The translations under genes were made by a program, and so were the position numbers. Shown in pieces: positions 36,001 to 45,063 of a stretch of DNA of 64,000 nt. How positions within the stretch are numbered: position 1 is the stretch's first letter; each line of letters opens with the position of its first letter. Source of the stretch: Marinobacter sp. Lineage in GTDB: Bacteria > Pseudomonadota > Gammaproteobacteria > Pseudomonadales > Oleiphilaceae. The notes beneath the pieces are model-generated. The model worked only from the letters and a program-made list of their open reading frames with translations, did not search any database and was not told where the DNA came from. Location of the stretch: the NCBI GenBank assembly GCA_030457765.1, contig JAKDUK010000004.1, positions 1 to 64,000 of the forward strand, given 5' to 3'.

Positions 36001-36923
36001 TGGAAGGCCAGGCCGAAGCAGCGCTTGCGTCGGCTGCTAGCGAGAGCCGAAGTGAGGAATTTGCAAAGGAATACACTGAATGGGCCTTTGGCAAATTGCC
36101 GAGGCAGGTGCAGACCGAGAAGGGCGGTATGCAGATTACCGTTTACCCGGCTATTGAAGACATGGGCAAAACGGTTAAACAGGTTCGTTGTCTGGATCGC
36201 CTTACCGCCGAGAACACTACTCGCCAGGGGGTTGCACGGCTTATCCTGAACCGGTTTGGCAATACTCTGGAAGATTTAGAGCGCAAGCTACCACGCTTTA
36301 AACAGTCGGCCTTAATGTTTGCGCCTATAGGCCAGGCCAAGGTGCTTTTGGATGATTTGCTGCTGGCAGCGGTTATGGAGCACTTTTTGCACGATCAGGC
36401 ACCGGCAACCCAGGAAGCGTTTGATGCACTGTTTGACCGACATAGAGGGGATTTTATTCCTGCACTCGAGCAGGCAGACGAGCGCCTGTACCGGGCCATG
36501 ACGGGTTATCAGAAGGTTGCAAAAAAACTCAAAGGCAAGATTAATCTTGCCTTGGCAAATAGCATGTCAGACTTGAAGTTCCAGATGCAAAACCTTGTTT
36601 ATCCGGGGTTTTTAGTGGCTACTCAATCCAGGTGGCTGGCAGAGTTTGGTCGCTACTTTGAGGCTGCATTGGTTCGGCTGGAAAAAATGCCAAGGGAAAT
36701 GGGGCGCGAGCGTGAATTTTTGCACACCATGGAGCCCCTCTGGGCCCGTTATGCCAGCAAACGAGACGAGCAACAAAGGCAGGGTGTTCGTGACCCTGAA
36801 CTTGTACTTTACAGATGGATGCTGGAAGAGTTTCGGGTTTCGTTTTTCGCCCAGCAGTTGGGCACCACTATGACCGTATCGGCAAAGCGACTCGACAAAC
36901 AATGGGAACTTACCCGGGTTTGA
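33009..36923 (+). CDS. hrpA: ATP-dependent RNA helicase HrpA
   Basis: DEAH-box helicase of 1304 residues, the normal HrpA length. Motif I is GETGSGKTTQ (about 101), motif II is DEAHERS (about 199), motif III is SAT, and motif VI is QRAGRCGR. A long C-terminal extension carries the HrpA-specific OB-like and DUF3418-type regions. The start is a GTG (33009) six bases after the fadD stop, with a weak ribosome site. It functions in mRNA processing and ribosome rescue in E. coli. Confidence 0.96.
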   Translation: MTLQPDDNASVKAALQAIMEQLPACNQQEAARIVKLVARTKGKPGQKDLEKMANWLERGRQKVRQRQSLHKPASFPAGLPVSDRVDDIREAIENHQVVIIAGETGSGKTTQIPKICMDSGRGTRGLIGHTQPRRLAARSVSARIAEEIGEQVGQQIGYQVRFTDNTSEQSRVKVMTDGILLAEVQHDRFLDRYDTLIIDEAHERSLNIDFLLGYIKQLLPKRPDLKVIITSATIEVDRFSDFFDKAPVLEVSGRTFPVDIRYRPLAGDEDDRDQGWSDGVLAAIDEIEQHERSEKLPPGDVLIFLPGEREIRNLSKVLRHAELRHTEVLPLYSRLSNQEQNRVFQGHSGRRIVLSTNVAETSLTVPGIRYVIDAGVARVSRYSVRSKIQRLPIEPISQASANQRAGRCGRVAPGICFRLYDEADFLNRSEYTDPEILRTNLASVILQMTTSGLGEIRHFPFLEAPDKRLINDGYKLLEELSAVDSQRRVTQLGRTMAKLPLDPRLARMLVTAAGQSSLAETLVIIAGLSVQDPRERPQDKQQASDQAHAPFNDKESDFMTLLNIWNFYEEQRQELSQNQLKKVCQKSFLSWMRMREWRDIHRQLTLICRDQKLSFNKETASYDAVHKAILAGLLGQVAVKVEKKEYLATRNRKVMIFPGSKVSKTGPKWIVATEIVETSRVFARMVAAIQPEWIEPLAGHVVKHHYFEPHWEQKRAQVMGYEKITLYGLDVVPKRAIAFSKIDPVECRNLFIRHALVDGDYRSKAPFISRNREMLASVEALENKTRRRDLLVDDEVLVGFYDERLPANIVSGRHFESWWKSLTADELRNLELTEDDVLQRPVDAQAADLYPDFLEWEGVRYPLSYEFEPTSERDGVTLQVPLMALKQIPARRLEWLVPGLLREKCVALVKGLPKSLRRNFVPVPDFVDAAVANLHPSNEPLALQLGEQLRRMTGVRIDPQTWPDDELPRHLRMNLRVLGDGGKIIAESREADTLQGQLEGQAEAALASAASESRSEEFAKEYTEWAFGKLPRQVQTEKGGMQITVYPAIEDMGKTVKQVRCLDRLTAENTTRQGVARLILNRFGNTLEDLERKLPRFKQSALMFAPIGQAKVLLDDLLLAAVMEHFLHDQAPATQEAFDALFDRHRGDFIPALEQADERLYRAMTGYQKVAKKLKGKINLALANSMSDLKFQMQNLVYPGFLVATQSRWLAEFGRYFEAALVRLEKMPREMGREREFLHTMEPLWARYASKRDEQQRQGVRDPELVLYRWMLEEFRVSFFAQQLGTTMTVSAKRLDKQWELTRV

Positions 36924-37031
36924 TGATGTAAGCCCTTCTGCGGAGCGGGCAAAACCTCTGGACTGTGTTAGTATTTCTGAAAGAACATATATTCTGTCTT
37001 TCTGTTTCCTTATTCATGACGTGGGGTTAGC

Positions 37032-38153
37032 GTGATTAAAGCCGTCATTAGCGGAACCGGCCTGTACACACCGCCGGAGACCATTGAAAACGATGAACTG
37101 GTCGAAGCTTTTAATCAGTTTGTTGAAATGCACAACAACGAACATGCAGAAGCGATTGAGCGTGGCGACACAGAGGCTCTGCCGCTGTCGTCTTCGGCGT
37201 TTATAGAGAAGGCGTCCGGCATCAAACGCCGACACGTTATCAATAAGTCGGGCATTGTTGATCCTGAGCGCCTGGCCCCGTATATCCCTGAGCGCGGCAA
37301 TGATGAGCCTTCAGTTCAGTGTGATATGGCCGTAGTGGCGTGTAATGAAGCATTGGAGCAGGCGGGTAAAAATGCCAGCGATGTGGATGCGGTCATTGTG
37401 GCGTGCTCCAATATGCAGCGTGCGTACCCTGCAGTATCTATTGAAGTTCAGTCTGCCTTGGGTATTGATGGCTTCGCTTACGACATGAATGTGGCCTGCA
37501 GTTCTGCCACGTTTGGTTTGCAGGCAGCGGTTAATTCGGTCGAAAATGGCTCAGCTCGCGCTGTGCTGGTTGTTAGCCCCGAAATTTGTTCAGGGCATTT
37601 AAACTTCCGCGACCGCGACAGCCACTTCATTTTTGGTGATGCCTGCACGGCGATTTTGGTAGAGCGTGAGGAGGACACCAAACCGGGGCAAGGTTTCGAG
37701 ATTCTGGGCACCCGTTTGCGAACCACTTTCTCTAACAATATACGGAATAACTTCGGTTTCCTGAACAGAGCCGATGAACAGGGCATAGCCAAGCCGGATA
37801 AACTGTTTATTCAGCAGGGCCGTAAAGTATTCAAGGAAGTGTCGCCGCTGGTGGCCGAAACCATTCAGAACCATCTTCAGAGCTTGTCACTGACGCCTGG
37901 AGACTTGCGCAGAATGTGGTTGCATCAAGCCAACTTGAACATGAACCAGCTTATTGCTCGCAGGGTGCTTGGCCGCGACGCGTCAGAAGATGAGGCCCCG
38001 GTGATACTTGATGAGTATGCCAACACCAGTTCCGCAGGCTCTATTATCGCGTTTCATAAGCACAAAGACGACCTGAAAACCGGCGATACAGGTGTTATCT
38101 GCTCGTTCGGCGCGGGTTACTCTATAGGCAGTGTTGTCGTACGCCGCCGCTGA
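37032..38153 (+). CDS. beta-ketoacyl-ACP synthase III-like protein
   Basis: Thiolase-fold condensing enzyme of 373 residues, longer than FabH (about 317). The catalytic triad is visible: Cys156 in NVACSSATF, His298 in LHQANLNMNQ and Asn331 in YANTSSAG. The additional length is in the N-terminal half (NNEHAEAIERGDTEALP). It resembles the long KASIII group of pseudomonads, some of which take medium-chain acyl-CoA into fatty-acid synthesis. It starts with GTG, preceded by GGGG. fadD and MaoC nearby fit lipid metabolism. It is not assigned as the housekeeping fabH. Confidence 0.88.
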   Translation: MIKAVISGTGLYTPPETIENDELVEAFNQFVEMHNNEHAEAIERGDTEALPLSSSAFIEKASGIKRRHVINKSGIVDPERLAPYIPERGNDEPSVQCDMAVVACNEALEQAGKNASDVDAVIVACSNMQRAYPAVSIEVQSALGIDGFAYDMNVACSSATFGLQAAVNSVENGSARAVLVVSPEICSGHLNFRDRDSHFIFGDACTAILVEREEDTKPGQGFEILGTRLRTTFSNNIRNNFGFLNRADEQGIAKPDKLFIQQGRKVFKEVSPLVAETIQNHLQSLSLTPGDLRRMWLHQANLNMNQLIARRVLGRDASEDEAPVILDEYANTSSAGSIIAFHKHKDDLKTGDTGVICSFGAGYSIGSVVVRRR

Positions 38154-38161
38154 TATATGTG

Positions 38162-38181
38162 GGCGGCGCTTCTGGGCCGCC
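38162..38181 (+). other. GC-rich hairpin between KASIII and mlaA
   Basis: GGCGGC and GCCGCC pair around an eight-base loop just after the KASIII stop. There is no T-run, so it is more likely an RNA-stability or attenuating hairpin than a terminator. Confidence 0.4.
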
Positions 38182-38214
38182 TTAGGGCGATCATAAACAA
38201 CCCAAGAGTTGAGC

Positions 38215-39003
38215 ATGACAAGATTTTTACCCCGGAGTCGGTTACTTGCCGTACTTCCTGTGGCTGTATTTGCAATGGTTTTGTCTGCAGGTTTCGCCAG
38301 GGCTCAAACTGTACAGGAGCCAGTTCCTGAAGACGCCGCGCCGGTAAATCTTGAGGATCCGTATGAAAACTGGAACCGCAAGGTGTATACCTTCAACGAT
38401 ACAGTTGACCGTTGGGCTTTAAGGCCGGTGGCCAAAACGTATCGTACCTTCATGCCGGATTTTGCCGACCGCGCCGTGACCAACTTTTTTAACAATTTGA
38501 CAGAAATCCGAAACTTCACCAACAGCATTTTGCAGCTGAAAGGCGAATCTGCGGTTGTGGCAGCCGGGCGCTTTACCTACAACACGGTGTTTGGTTTAGG
38601 TGGGCTGATTGACGTTGCAACGGCATTTGATTTGCCCGAAAGGCCGGAAGATTTTGGACAAACACTAGGGTACTGGGGGGCAGGTTCAGGCCCCTATTTG
38701 ATGCTTCCATTTCTTGGGCCGTCCAGCCCAAGGCGCTTAGGCGGTATGGGCATGGATGGCTTTGCGTTCCCATCTCTGTGGGACGGGGTTCACAGCCCGG
38801 AAGTTTACTACGGCCGTGGCCTTCAAATCGTAGACAAGCGGGCAGATCTTATTCCTGCTGAAGGGTTTATTTCTGGCGATGCTTATACTTTTGTGCGCAA
38901 CGCGTTCATGCAGCGCAGAGAGTTTTTGATCAACGACGGTAAAGTAACCCGAGACCCTTTTGCCAGTGATGACGATGAAGATTTGATGCTGGACGACTTC
39001 TGA
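38215..39003 (+). CDS. mlaA: MlaA/VacJ family protein lacking a lipobox cysteine
   Basis: Outer-membrane phospholipid-transport protein of 262 residues. The family signature is EDPYENWNRKVYTFND, followed by NFFNNLTEIRNF and GQTLGYWGAGSGPYLMLPFLG. The signal peptide ends in SAGFARA with Gln next and no Cys, so it looks like a signal peptidase I substrate rather than a lipoprotein as in E. coli MlaA. The ATG at 38215 is used; the TTG at 38209 is less likely. The C-terminal tail DDDEDLMLDDF is very acidic. Other mla genes are not in the window. Confidence 0.92.
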   Translation: MTRFLPRSRLLAVLPVAVFAMVLSAGFARAQTVQEPVPEDAAPVNLEDPYENWNRKVYTFNDTVDRWALRPVAKTYRTFMPDFADRAVTNFFNNLTEIRNFTNSILQLKGESAVVAAGRFTYNTVFGLGGLIDVATAFDLPERPEDFGQTLGYWGAGSGPYLMLPFLGPSSPRRLGGMGMDGFAFPSLWDGVHSPEVYYGRGLQIVDKRADLIPAEGFISGDAYTFVRNAFMQRREFLINDGKVTRDPFASDDDEDLMLDDF

Positions 39004-39032
39004 TCCTGACCACCTGTTGAGGGAGCTTTAAG

Positions 39033-40481
39033 GTGCTCACAGATCCAAAGATCAATAAGTTCCGCAATATGCTGGCAACAGCGCCTAACTACGAGGTGTG
39101 GAAAGCTGCCGCTCTGGAGTTGGATTTTCTTGAAGGCAATGCTGAGTGGAAGGAAAGCTTCGCCTCCGAGCATTACCATTACGAGCTGCTGTATGACCGC
39201 CTGAGCAACATCAAACAGTATCGCCAGCAAAATGACTTTGAACGTTTGAAGCGGGCACTGCGCGAGGGCCTGCATCACGATCTTGGCAACATGGGCAACC
39301 CCGCTCTGTATACACAATCCCGCGTGGGAACCAAGCACCTCATTGAAGAATACATTGCGCAGGCGTGCGAGGCTCTGGATTTTCTTTGCGACCACCCGGT
39401 GCCGGGTTTTTCAGTGGCCGACAAGCTACAGTTTTTTCGCGATACCCTTACCAGTTACGGCCGCCCAACGTTGCTTTTAAGCGGTGGTGCCAGCCTGGGC
39501 ATGTTTCACTTTGGCGTGATCAAAGCGTTGTGGGAAAAAGGCCTGCTGCCGCAGGTTGTAACCGGCTCCAGTATAGGCGCCATCATTGCGGGCATGCTGG
39601 GTGTGCATACAGACGCCGAAATTCCAGAAATGCTGGTCCCTGAAAATCACAATCTTAAAGCCTGGAAGTGGCGCGGCCTGCTAAGCGCTATGCAAGGCAA
39701 CGGGTTGATGGACCAGGAGCAGCTTCGCACCTGCCTTAGAAGCAATATTGGTGAATATACCTTTGAAGAGGCATACCAGCGCACCGGGCGCTCCATCAAC
39801 ATGAGCGTATCGCCGGTGCAGACGCACCAAAAAGCCCGCTTGCTATCGGGTTATACGTCGCCTTATCTCATGGTTTGGAGTGCAGCCCTTGCCAGTGCTG
39901 CTGTGCCTGGTATTTTTCCGCCGGTTACCTTGATGAAAAAGGATATTCACGGGCAGGCGTTGCCTTACATGTCGAGGCTTAAGTTTGTTGATGGCTCGGT
40001 GGTTAGCGATCTGCCCATTGAGCGGCTGATGCACCTGTACGATGTTAATTTCACTATCGTAAGCCAGACAAACCCACATGTGGTGCCGTTTTTAAACGCC
40101 CGGGGTCGGGATGAGAAACTGTCCTTAGCCAGCTTGCCTTTGCACCTGCTGAAATCTGAGGTTCAGTTTCACGGCCAGGGTTTGTTTGATTACCTGCGCA
40201 AGCGGGTTCGGCCGGAATTGCTGCGTCAGGTTTATGGTCAGATGCACACTATCATGGCTCAGCGTTATTCCGGCGACGTTACTATTGCGCCAACATACTC
40301 GTTCAAGGATTACCGGCGAATGCTGGCAGACCCAAAGCCGGAATTTGTGCGAGAAATGATTCTGGCAGGCGAGCGTGCAACCTGGCCGAAAATCTCTATG
40401 ATACGTTCCCACGCGCGTATTTCTAAAACACTGGAGCGCTGTGTGCGGCGCCTGAAACACCAGAACAGCCTGAGTATTTGA
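39033..40481 (+). CDS. patatin-like phospholipase with DUF3336-type N-terminus
   Basis: Protein of 482 residues. An N-terminal helical part (about 1-140) resembles DUF3336. The patatin domain has SGGASLGMFH as the oxyanion loop, Ser180 in TGSSIGA and Asp320 in FVDGSVVSD, the complete Ser-Asp dyad. There is no signal peptide, so cytoplasmic or membrane-associated lipid hydrolysis is expected. The GTG start has GGGAG nine bases upstream. It is 29 bases after mlaA, so it may be co-transcribed and act on lipids moved by Mla, by inference. Confidence 0.88.
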   Translation: MLTDPKINKFRNMLATAPNYEVWKAAALELDFLEGNAEWKESFASEHYHYELLYDRLSNIKQYRQQNDFERLKRALREGLHHDLGNMGNPALYTQSRVGTKHLIEEYIAQACEALDFLCDHPVPGFSVADKLQFFRDTLTSYGRPTLLLSGGASLGMFHFGVIKALWEKGLLPQVVTGSSIGAIIAGMLGVHTDAEIPEMLVPENHNLKAWKWRGLLSAMQGNGLMDQEQLRTCLRSNIGEYTFEEAYQRTGRSINMSVSPVQTHQKARLLSGYTSPYLMVWSAALASAAVPGIFPPVTLMKKDIHGQALPYMSRLKFVDGSVVSDLPIERLMHLYDVNFTIVSQTNPHVVPFLNARGRDEKLSLASLPLHLLKSEVQFHGQGLFDYLRKRVRPELLRQVYGQMHTIMAQRYSGDVTIAPTYSFKDYRRMLADPKPEFVREMILAGERATWPKISMIRSHARISKTLERCVRRLKHQNSLSI

Positions 40482-40491
40482 CTGGACGCCC

Positions 40492-42201
40492 ATGTATTAC
40501 GACTTCTTCGGCTTCAGAGAACCACCGTTCTCTATCGCGCCAGACCCCCGCTACCTTTATTTGAGCGAGCGCCACAAAGAAGCGCTGGCTCATTTGATGT
40601 ATGGCGTGCAGGGCCAGGGTGGTTTTATTGTGATTACCGGCGAAGTAGGCACGGGTAAAACCACCGTTAGTCGGTGCTTCATAGAAAATGCTCCGGCCCA
40701 CGTAGACATTGCCCTGATTTTGAACCCCCGGCTGTCTGCCCGGGAATTGCTTTCTGCTATCTGTGATGAACTGGAAATAGCTCATCCGGCTGGTGCCACC
40801 ATCAAACAAATGGTCGACTTGATCAATCAGGACCTACTCAAAGCACACGGGGCAGGGCGGCATAAGGTTTTGATGATTGATGAAGCCCAGAACCTTTCCG
40901 CCGATGTGCTTGAGCAGCTGCGCCTGCTAACCAACCTTGAAACCGCGGAAAAGAAACTGCTGCAAATTGTGTTACTTGGCCAGCCGGAGTTGCAGCAGAT
41001 TCTCGCGCTTCCCAAACTGCGGCAACTCAACCAGCGAGTAACAGCCCGTTACCATCTGGATGCGATAAACCGTAACGAATTGCCAGCTTATCTTAGCTAC
41101 CGTCTGGGTGTTGCCGGCATGCGTGGCGATGTGTTTTCGCCTTCCGCTGTGCGCAGGCTTTACCGTTCCAGTAATGGTATACCTCGCCTGATAAACCTGA
41201 TCAGCGATCGGGCCCTGCTGGGTGCATATGCTGAAGGTGAACATGAGGTGACATCGGCGCACATCCGACAGGCAGCAAAAGAAGTAGGTGGCAATCAGAA
41301 TGCCGGGCCAAAACCGGCTGCGAGCAAAAACAAGCTGGATACTTCTAATGTTTTGGTGCTTGCCGCCTCATTGTTGTTGGCTGTGGTTAGTACGTTTTGG
41401 CTCTACCAACAATGGTACGGGCCAGACCCGGTTGCCGAAGTAAATGCAGCACCCGTGGAGCAGGGCGGCACCATTCAACGTGACAGCCAGCCGGAAGAGC
41501 AACACACTGCATCTGCGCAGCAATCCGCCGGTCTGGAGCAACGTTCTGATGGTTCAGGCAACCATGATTTGTTATTTAACTTTTCAGAACAGGCCCTTAA
41601 TTTATCAGACGCGTTTCGCGGGCTGTTTGATATATGGGGTGTTCAATACCATCCTCAGGAATCGCCGGTGGCCTGTGAATTTGCCCGGCAAAACGGCCTC
41701 GACTGCCTTGAACGACAAGGTAGCCGCAGAAGCCTCACGTTTTTGGACAGGCCAGCTATGCTGATGCTCCAGAATGACGCCGGAAAACGTGGCTATGTTG
41801 TGCTGCGCCGTCTGGAGGGGGATGTTGCGGAGATTGTTTCGCCTACTGGCACGGCCGAAGTAACGTTTACCAGCCTTGAGCCTTTCTGGTTTGGCGAGTA
41901 TCGGGTGCTGTGGCAGCTTCCAGATTATGTCACCAGTAAACCCGGCTCCAGTGATGGTGCAAGCGAAGAATTATGGCTGGGCGTTCGCATGATGGAGTTG
42001 GCAGATGCCCTCAGCGACTCAGCCGAAAAAAATTCAGAGATCAAACACATGCCCGCGCAGGAGCAAGTGCGGTGGTATCAGTCTTTAAAGGGCCTGACGG
42101 TAGATGGTATTGCCGGTGCCATGACGATTATCCAGGTGAATAATGACCTGAATGCCAAAGTGCCAAGACTGCTAGAGCCAAAGCCTGAGGTGGAAGGGTA
42201 A
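40492..42201 (+). CDS. ExeA/GspA-like AAA ATPase with peptidoglycan-binding C-terminus
   Basis: Protein of 569 residues. It starts MYYDFFGFREPPFSIAPDP, typical of ExeA. Walker A is GEVGTGKTT (about 50-58) and Walker B is VLMIDEAQNLS. One membrane helix lies at about 285-306. A periplasmic C39-like region (CEFARQNGLDCLERQGS) and a C-terminal peptidoglycan-binding fold (SLKGLTVDGIAGAMT) follow. With GspB it forms the complex that helps insert the type II secretin through peptidoglycan. The gspB-like gene starts three bases later. Confidence 0.9.
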   Translation: MYYDFFGFREPPFSIAPDPRYLYLSERHKEALAHLMYGVQGQGGFIVITGEVGTGKTTVSRCFIENAPAHVDIALILNPRLSARELLSAICDELEIAHPAGATIKQMVDLINQDLLKAHGAGRHKVLMIDEAQNLSADVLEQLRLLTNLETAEKKLLQIVLLGQPELQQILALPKLRQLNQRVTARYHLDAINRNELPAYLSYRLGVAGMRGDVFSPSAVRRLYRSSNGIPRLINLISDRALLGAYAEGEHEVTSAHIRQAAKEVGGNQNAGPKPAASKNKLDTSNVLVLAASLLLAVVSTFWLYQQWYGPDPVAEVNAAPVEQGGTIQRDSQPEEQHTASAQQSAGLEQRSDGSGNHDLLFNFSEQALNLSDAFRGLFDIWGVQYHPQESPVACEFARQNGLDCLERQGSRRSLTFLDRPAMLMLQNDAGKRGYVVLRRLEGDVAEIVSPTGTAEVTFTSLEPFWFGEYRVLWQLPDYVTSKPGSSDGASEELWLGVRMMELADALSDSAEKNSEIKHMPAQEQVRWYQSLKGLTVDGIAGAMTIIQVNNDLNAKVPRLLEPKPEVEG

Positions 42202-42204
42202 ATC

Positions 42205-42897
42205 ATGTCCTACATTCTTGACGCCCTCAGGAAATCGGAAACGGAACGCCGCCAAGGGAAGGTTCCAGACCTGGGACAGCAGGTGCAGCTGATTCATCGC
42301 CCCAAAAAACGGAAAACTTCTCCGGTGGTCTGGATGGCTTTGGCATTGCTGGTGAACGCCGCTGTGCTGGCGGTTGTATTCTGGCCGGATGGCCCAACGG
42401 AATTAACGGCTGTGCAGACCCCGCAAACATCTGAACCTGCTAAAACCCTGGAACAGCCAGTGAAGCCAGGTGCTACCCCGGAGACTGAGGTAGCGGCACC
42501 AGCGTCAGTGAATCCAGAGCCAGTGAGTGAGCCGGTGTCAGAGCCTGAATCTGCACCTGTACCTGCACGTGAGCGTCCCCTTATTATAACGCCCTCTGTA
42601 AGTCCGGAACGGCGGTCCCCGGCACTGCGCCAGGATGAGCACAGGGCAAGGGTGCCGCATCTGGTTGAGCTACCCCTATCATTTCAGAAGAGTATTCCGG
42701 ATTTGATGTTTAACAGCCACATATACTCCACCGATCCATATGCTAGCCGCGTGATGATCAATGGCCACTATATGCGCCAGGGGGAATCCTTTTCGGGTAT
42801 TACTGTGGAAGAAATCACCGAAGAAGGTGTGGTGCTGAGCAAGCAGGGCCGGACCTTTCGTGTGGGTGTTGTTCGCGATTGGGTGAGCCCGGACTGA
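42205..42897 (+). CDS. GspB-like general secretion pathway protein
   Basis: Protein of 230 residues. The N-terminus MSYILDALRKSETERRQGKVPDL is typical of GspB, then one membrane helix (VVWMALALLVNAAVLAVVFW), a Pro/Glu-rich spacer and the C-terminal domain with HIYSTDPYASRVMINGHYM. It partners ExeA/GspA next door. The stop codon overlaps the dinG start (TGATG). No other type II secretion genes are in the window. Confidence 0.9.
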   Translation: MSYILDALRKSETERRQGKVPDLGQQVQLIHRPKKRKTSPVVWMALALLVNAAVLAVVFWPDGPTELTAVQTPQTSEPAKTLEQPVKPGATPETEVAAPASVNPEPVSEPVSEPESAPVPARERPLIITPSVSPERRSPALRQDEHRARVPHLVELPLSFQKSIPDLMFNSHIYSTDPYASRVMINGHYMRQGESFSGITVEEITEEGVVLSKQGRTFRVGVVRDWVSPD

Positions 42898-45044
42898 TGG
42901 CATTATCAAACGACATAAAACAACAGATTCAGCAGGGTTACCGTGAAGTCCTGGCCGGTAAAGAGGTTCGTGCCCGCTATGGCCAGCGCTTAATGATTGC
43001 CGAGATTGCCCGCTACATGGGCGATATAACGGAAAATGACGGCCAGAGAACCTCTGCGCCAGCGGCCTGTGTGGTTGAGGCGGGTACAGGTACGGGCAAG
43101 ACTCTGGCGTATCTGCTTGCGGCTATTCCTGTAGCCCGGGCCCTGAATAAAACCCTGGTGATATCGACGGCAACAGTGGCGTTGCAGGATCAGATTGTTC
43201 TGAAAGATCTGCCTGATCTGAAAACCCACAGCAAGATGAACTTTAACTGGACGCTGGCCAAAGGCCGGGGCCGGTACCTGTGCATGTCTCGCCTGGAATC
43301 ACGGTTGCACGATGAAGGCAACGGCGATAGCGACACCATGCCGTTGTTTTTGTTGGATAGCCCCGGCACAGAGGAGCCTGGTACCCGGGCGTTTTTTGAA
43401 GAGATGCTGGCAAGCTATGGCTCGCGCAAGTGGGATGGCGACAGGGACCACTGGCCGGAACAGATACCAGATGACGTTTGGCGCCAGGTAACAACCGATC
43501 ATCGCCAGTGCACCAACCGACATTGCAGTTACTTTGACAGTTGCGCTTTTTTTGATGCCCGCAAGGACCTGGATGAAGTAGATATTGTGGTGGCCAATCA
43601 CGATCTGGTTCTCGCCGACCTGGCTTTGGGTGGTGGCGCCATTTTGCCGGAACCTGAAAACGCTCTGTTTATATTTGACGAGGCCCATCACCTGCCAGAC
43701 AAAGCGCTGAATCACTTTGCGGCGTCTGTACCCCTGAATTCGACCCGGCAATGGCTTAAACAGTTGTCTCAAGCGCTTGCCAAAATGCAGCCTTACTTGG
43801 CAGCAGGCACCCAGGGTGCAAAAACAATTGATCGCATAAGCGGCGCGTCTCGGGATGTGGATTTAGTGCTTAGCCGCGTTTATGAAGAAGCCGAACACAA
43901 TACCGGCTGGGAGTTTAACGATGAGCGCCGTTCGGCGCAGTGGCGTTACCCCGACGGCGAGCTGCCAGAGGCGCTGGCAGAGTTGGCCGCTGAAAGCCGA
44001 CTTGCCACAGCCAATTTGGTGCGCCACCTGGGCGCGCTGGCAGATGAGCTGCAAGGCGCTTTTGACGAACGCAAACAGCATGATATTGACCGGGATACAG
44101 CCGAAGCCTGGTACCCGGTAATTGGCGCCTTCCACAGTCGTTCAGAAGATCAATTACGGCTCTGGACAGCCTGGACAGAGCAAATTGATGGCCCGAATAA
44201 AGGCAAAAGCCCGCCTCCGGCACGCTGGAGTGTGCGCCAGCGCTGGGACCATGCGGAAGACATCACACTGTTCAGCTCGCCGGTACTGGCAGACAATCTT
44301 TTGTACTCCAGACTTTGGTCCCGGGCTTACGGCGCTGTACTTACCAGTGCGACGCTAACAGCACTGGGCAGCTTTGATCGCCTGCAATCGAGGGCGGGCT
44401 TGCCGGCGGACAGCCGAATGATGGTGGTCCCAAGTTCGTTTCGCTATAACGAAAAGGCGACGGTAGAAGTACCTTCCATGACTTGTATGCCCACCGATGA
44501 TGGTTTTGCCGATGAGCTGATCAAACGCCTGCCGGGCGTATGGGCCGGTGAGACTGCCACGCTTGTGCTGTTTACGTCCCGGCGGCAAATGCATCAGGTG
44601 CGGGATGCGCTGGCGCCAGAGTACCCTGATCTGATCATTACCCAGGATGATATGTCCCGGGGCGAGGTATTGCGCCAACACCGGGCTCGCATAGATGAGG
44701 GCAGGGCCAGCGTACTGTTCGGCGTAGCCAGCTTTGCAGAAGGGATCGATTTGCCTGGCAACTATCTGCACCATGTTGTGATTACACGGCTGCCTTTCTC
44801 GGTACCGGACGACCCTATCGAGGCCAGCTTGGCGGAGTGGGTCACCCAGCGCGGTGGCAATCCATTTATGGAAATTACGGTGCCTGGCGCTTCTATAAAA
44901 CTGGTGCAGGCTGTGGGCCGTTTGTTACGCACAGAAGAAGATACCGGAAGGGTGACCATTCTCGACCGCCGTATTATCGCAAGGCGTTATGGTCAATTAT
45001 TGCTGGATGCATTACCGCCGTTCCGGCGAATTATTGAAAGGTAA
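42897..45044 (+). CDS. dinG: ATP-dependent DNA helicase DinG
   Basis: XPD-like Fe-S helicase of about 715 residues. Walker A is EAGTGTGKT (about 62), the DEAH box is FIFDEAHHLPD (about 260), and the cluster cysteines are in YLCMSRLE and QCTNRHCSYFDSCAF. The C-terminal motif VQAVGRLLRTEEDTGRV is conserved. The start at 42897 overlaps the GspB stop; the track start at 42879 is in the GspB gene. It unwinds D-loops, R-loops and DNA-RNA hybrids. Confidence 0.95.
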   Translation: MALSNDIKQQIQQGYREVLAGKEVRARYGQRLMIAEIARYMGDITENDGQRTSAPAACVVEAGTGTGKTLAYLLAAIPVARALNKTLVISTATVALQDQIVLKDLPDLKTHSKMNFNWTLAKGRGRYLCMSRLESRLHDEGNGDSDTMPLFLLDSPGTEEPGTRAFFEEMLASYGSRKWDGDRDHWPEQIPDDVWRQVTTDHRQCTNRHCSYFDSCAFFDARKDLDEVDIVVANHDLVLADLALGGGAILPEPENALFIFDEAHHLPDKALNHFAASVPLNSTRQWLKQLSQALAKMQPYLAAGTQGAKTIDRISGASRDVDLVLSRVYEEAEHNTGWEFNDERRSAQWRYPDGELPEALAELAAESRLATANLVRHLGALADELQGAFDERKQHDIDRDTAEAWYPVIGAFHSRSEDQLRLWTAWTEQIDGPNKGKSPPPARWSVRQRWDHAEDITLFSSPVLADNLLYSRLWSRAYGAVLTSATLTALGSFDRLQSRAGLPADSRMMVVPSSFRYNEKATVEVPSMTCMPTDDGFADELIKRLPGVWAGETATLVLFTSRRQMHQVRDALAPEYPDLIITQDDMSRGEVLRQHRARIDEGRASVLFGVASFAEGIDLPGNYLHHVVITRLPFSVPDDPIEASLAEWVTQRGGNPFMEITVPGASIKLVQAVGRLLRTEEDTGRVTILDRRIIARRYGQLLLDALPPFRRIIER

Positions 45045-45063
45045 ACGTGCAAAGATGAGGGGT

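Noticed and set aside
42481-42570. Short direct repeat (GTGAGTGAGCCGGTGTCAGA) in the GspB-like gene
   Set aside because: It is the coding of a Pro-Glu-Pro-Val spacer, common in GspB, and not a DNA repeat element.
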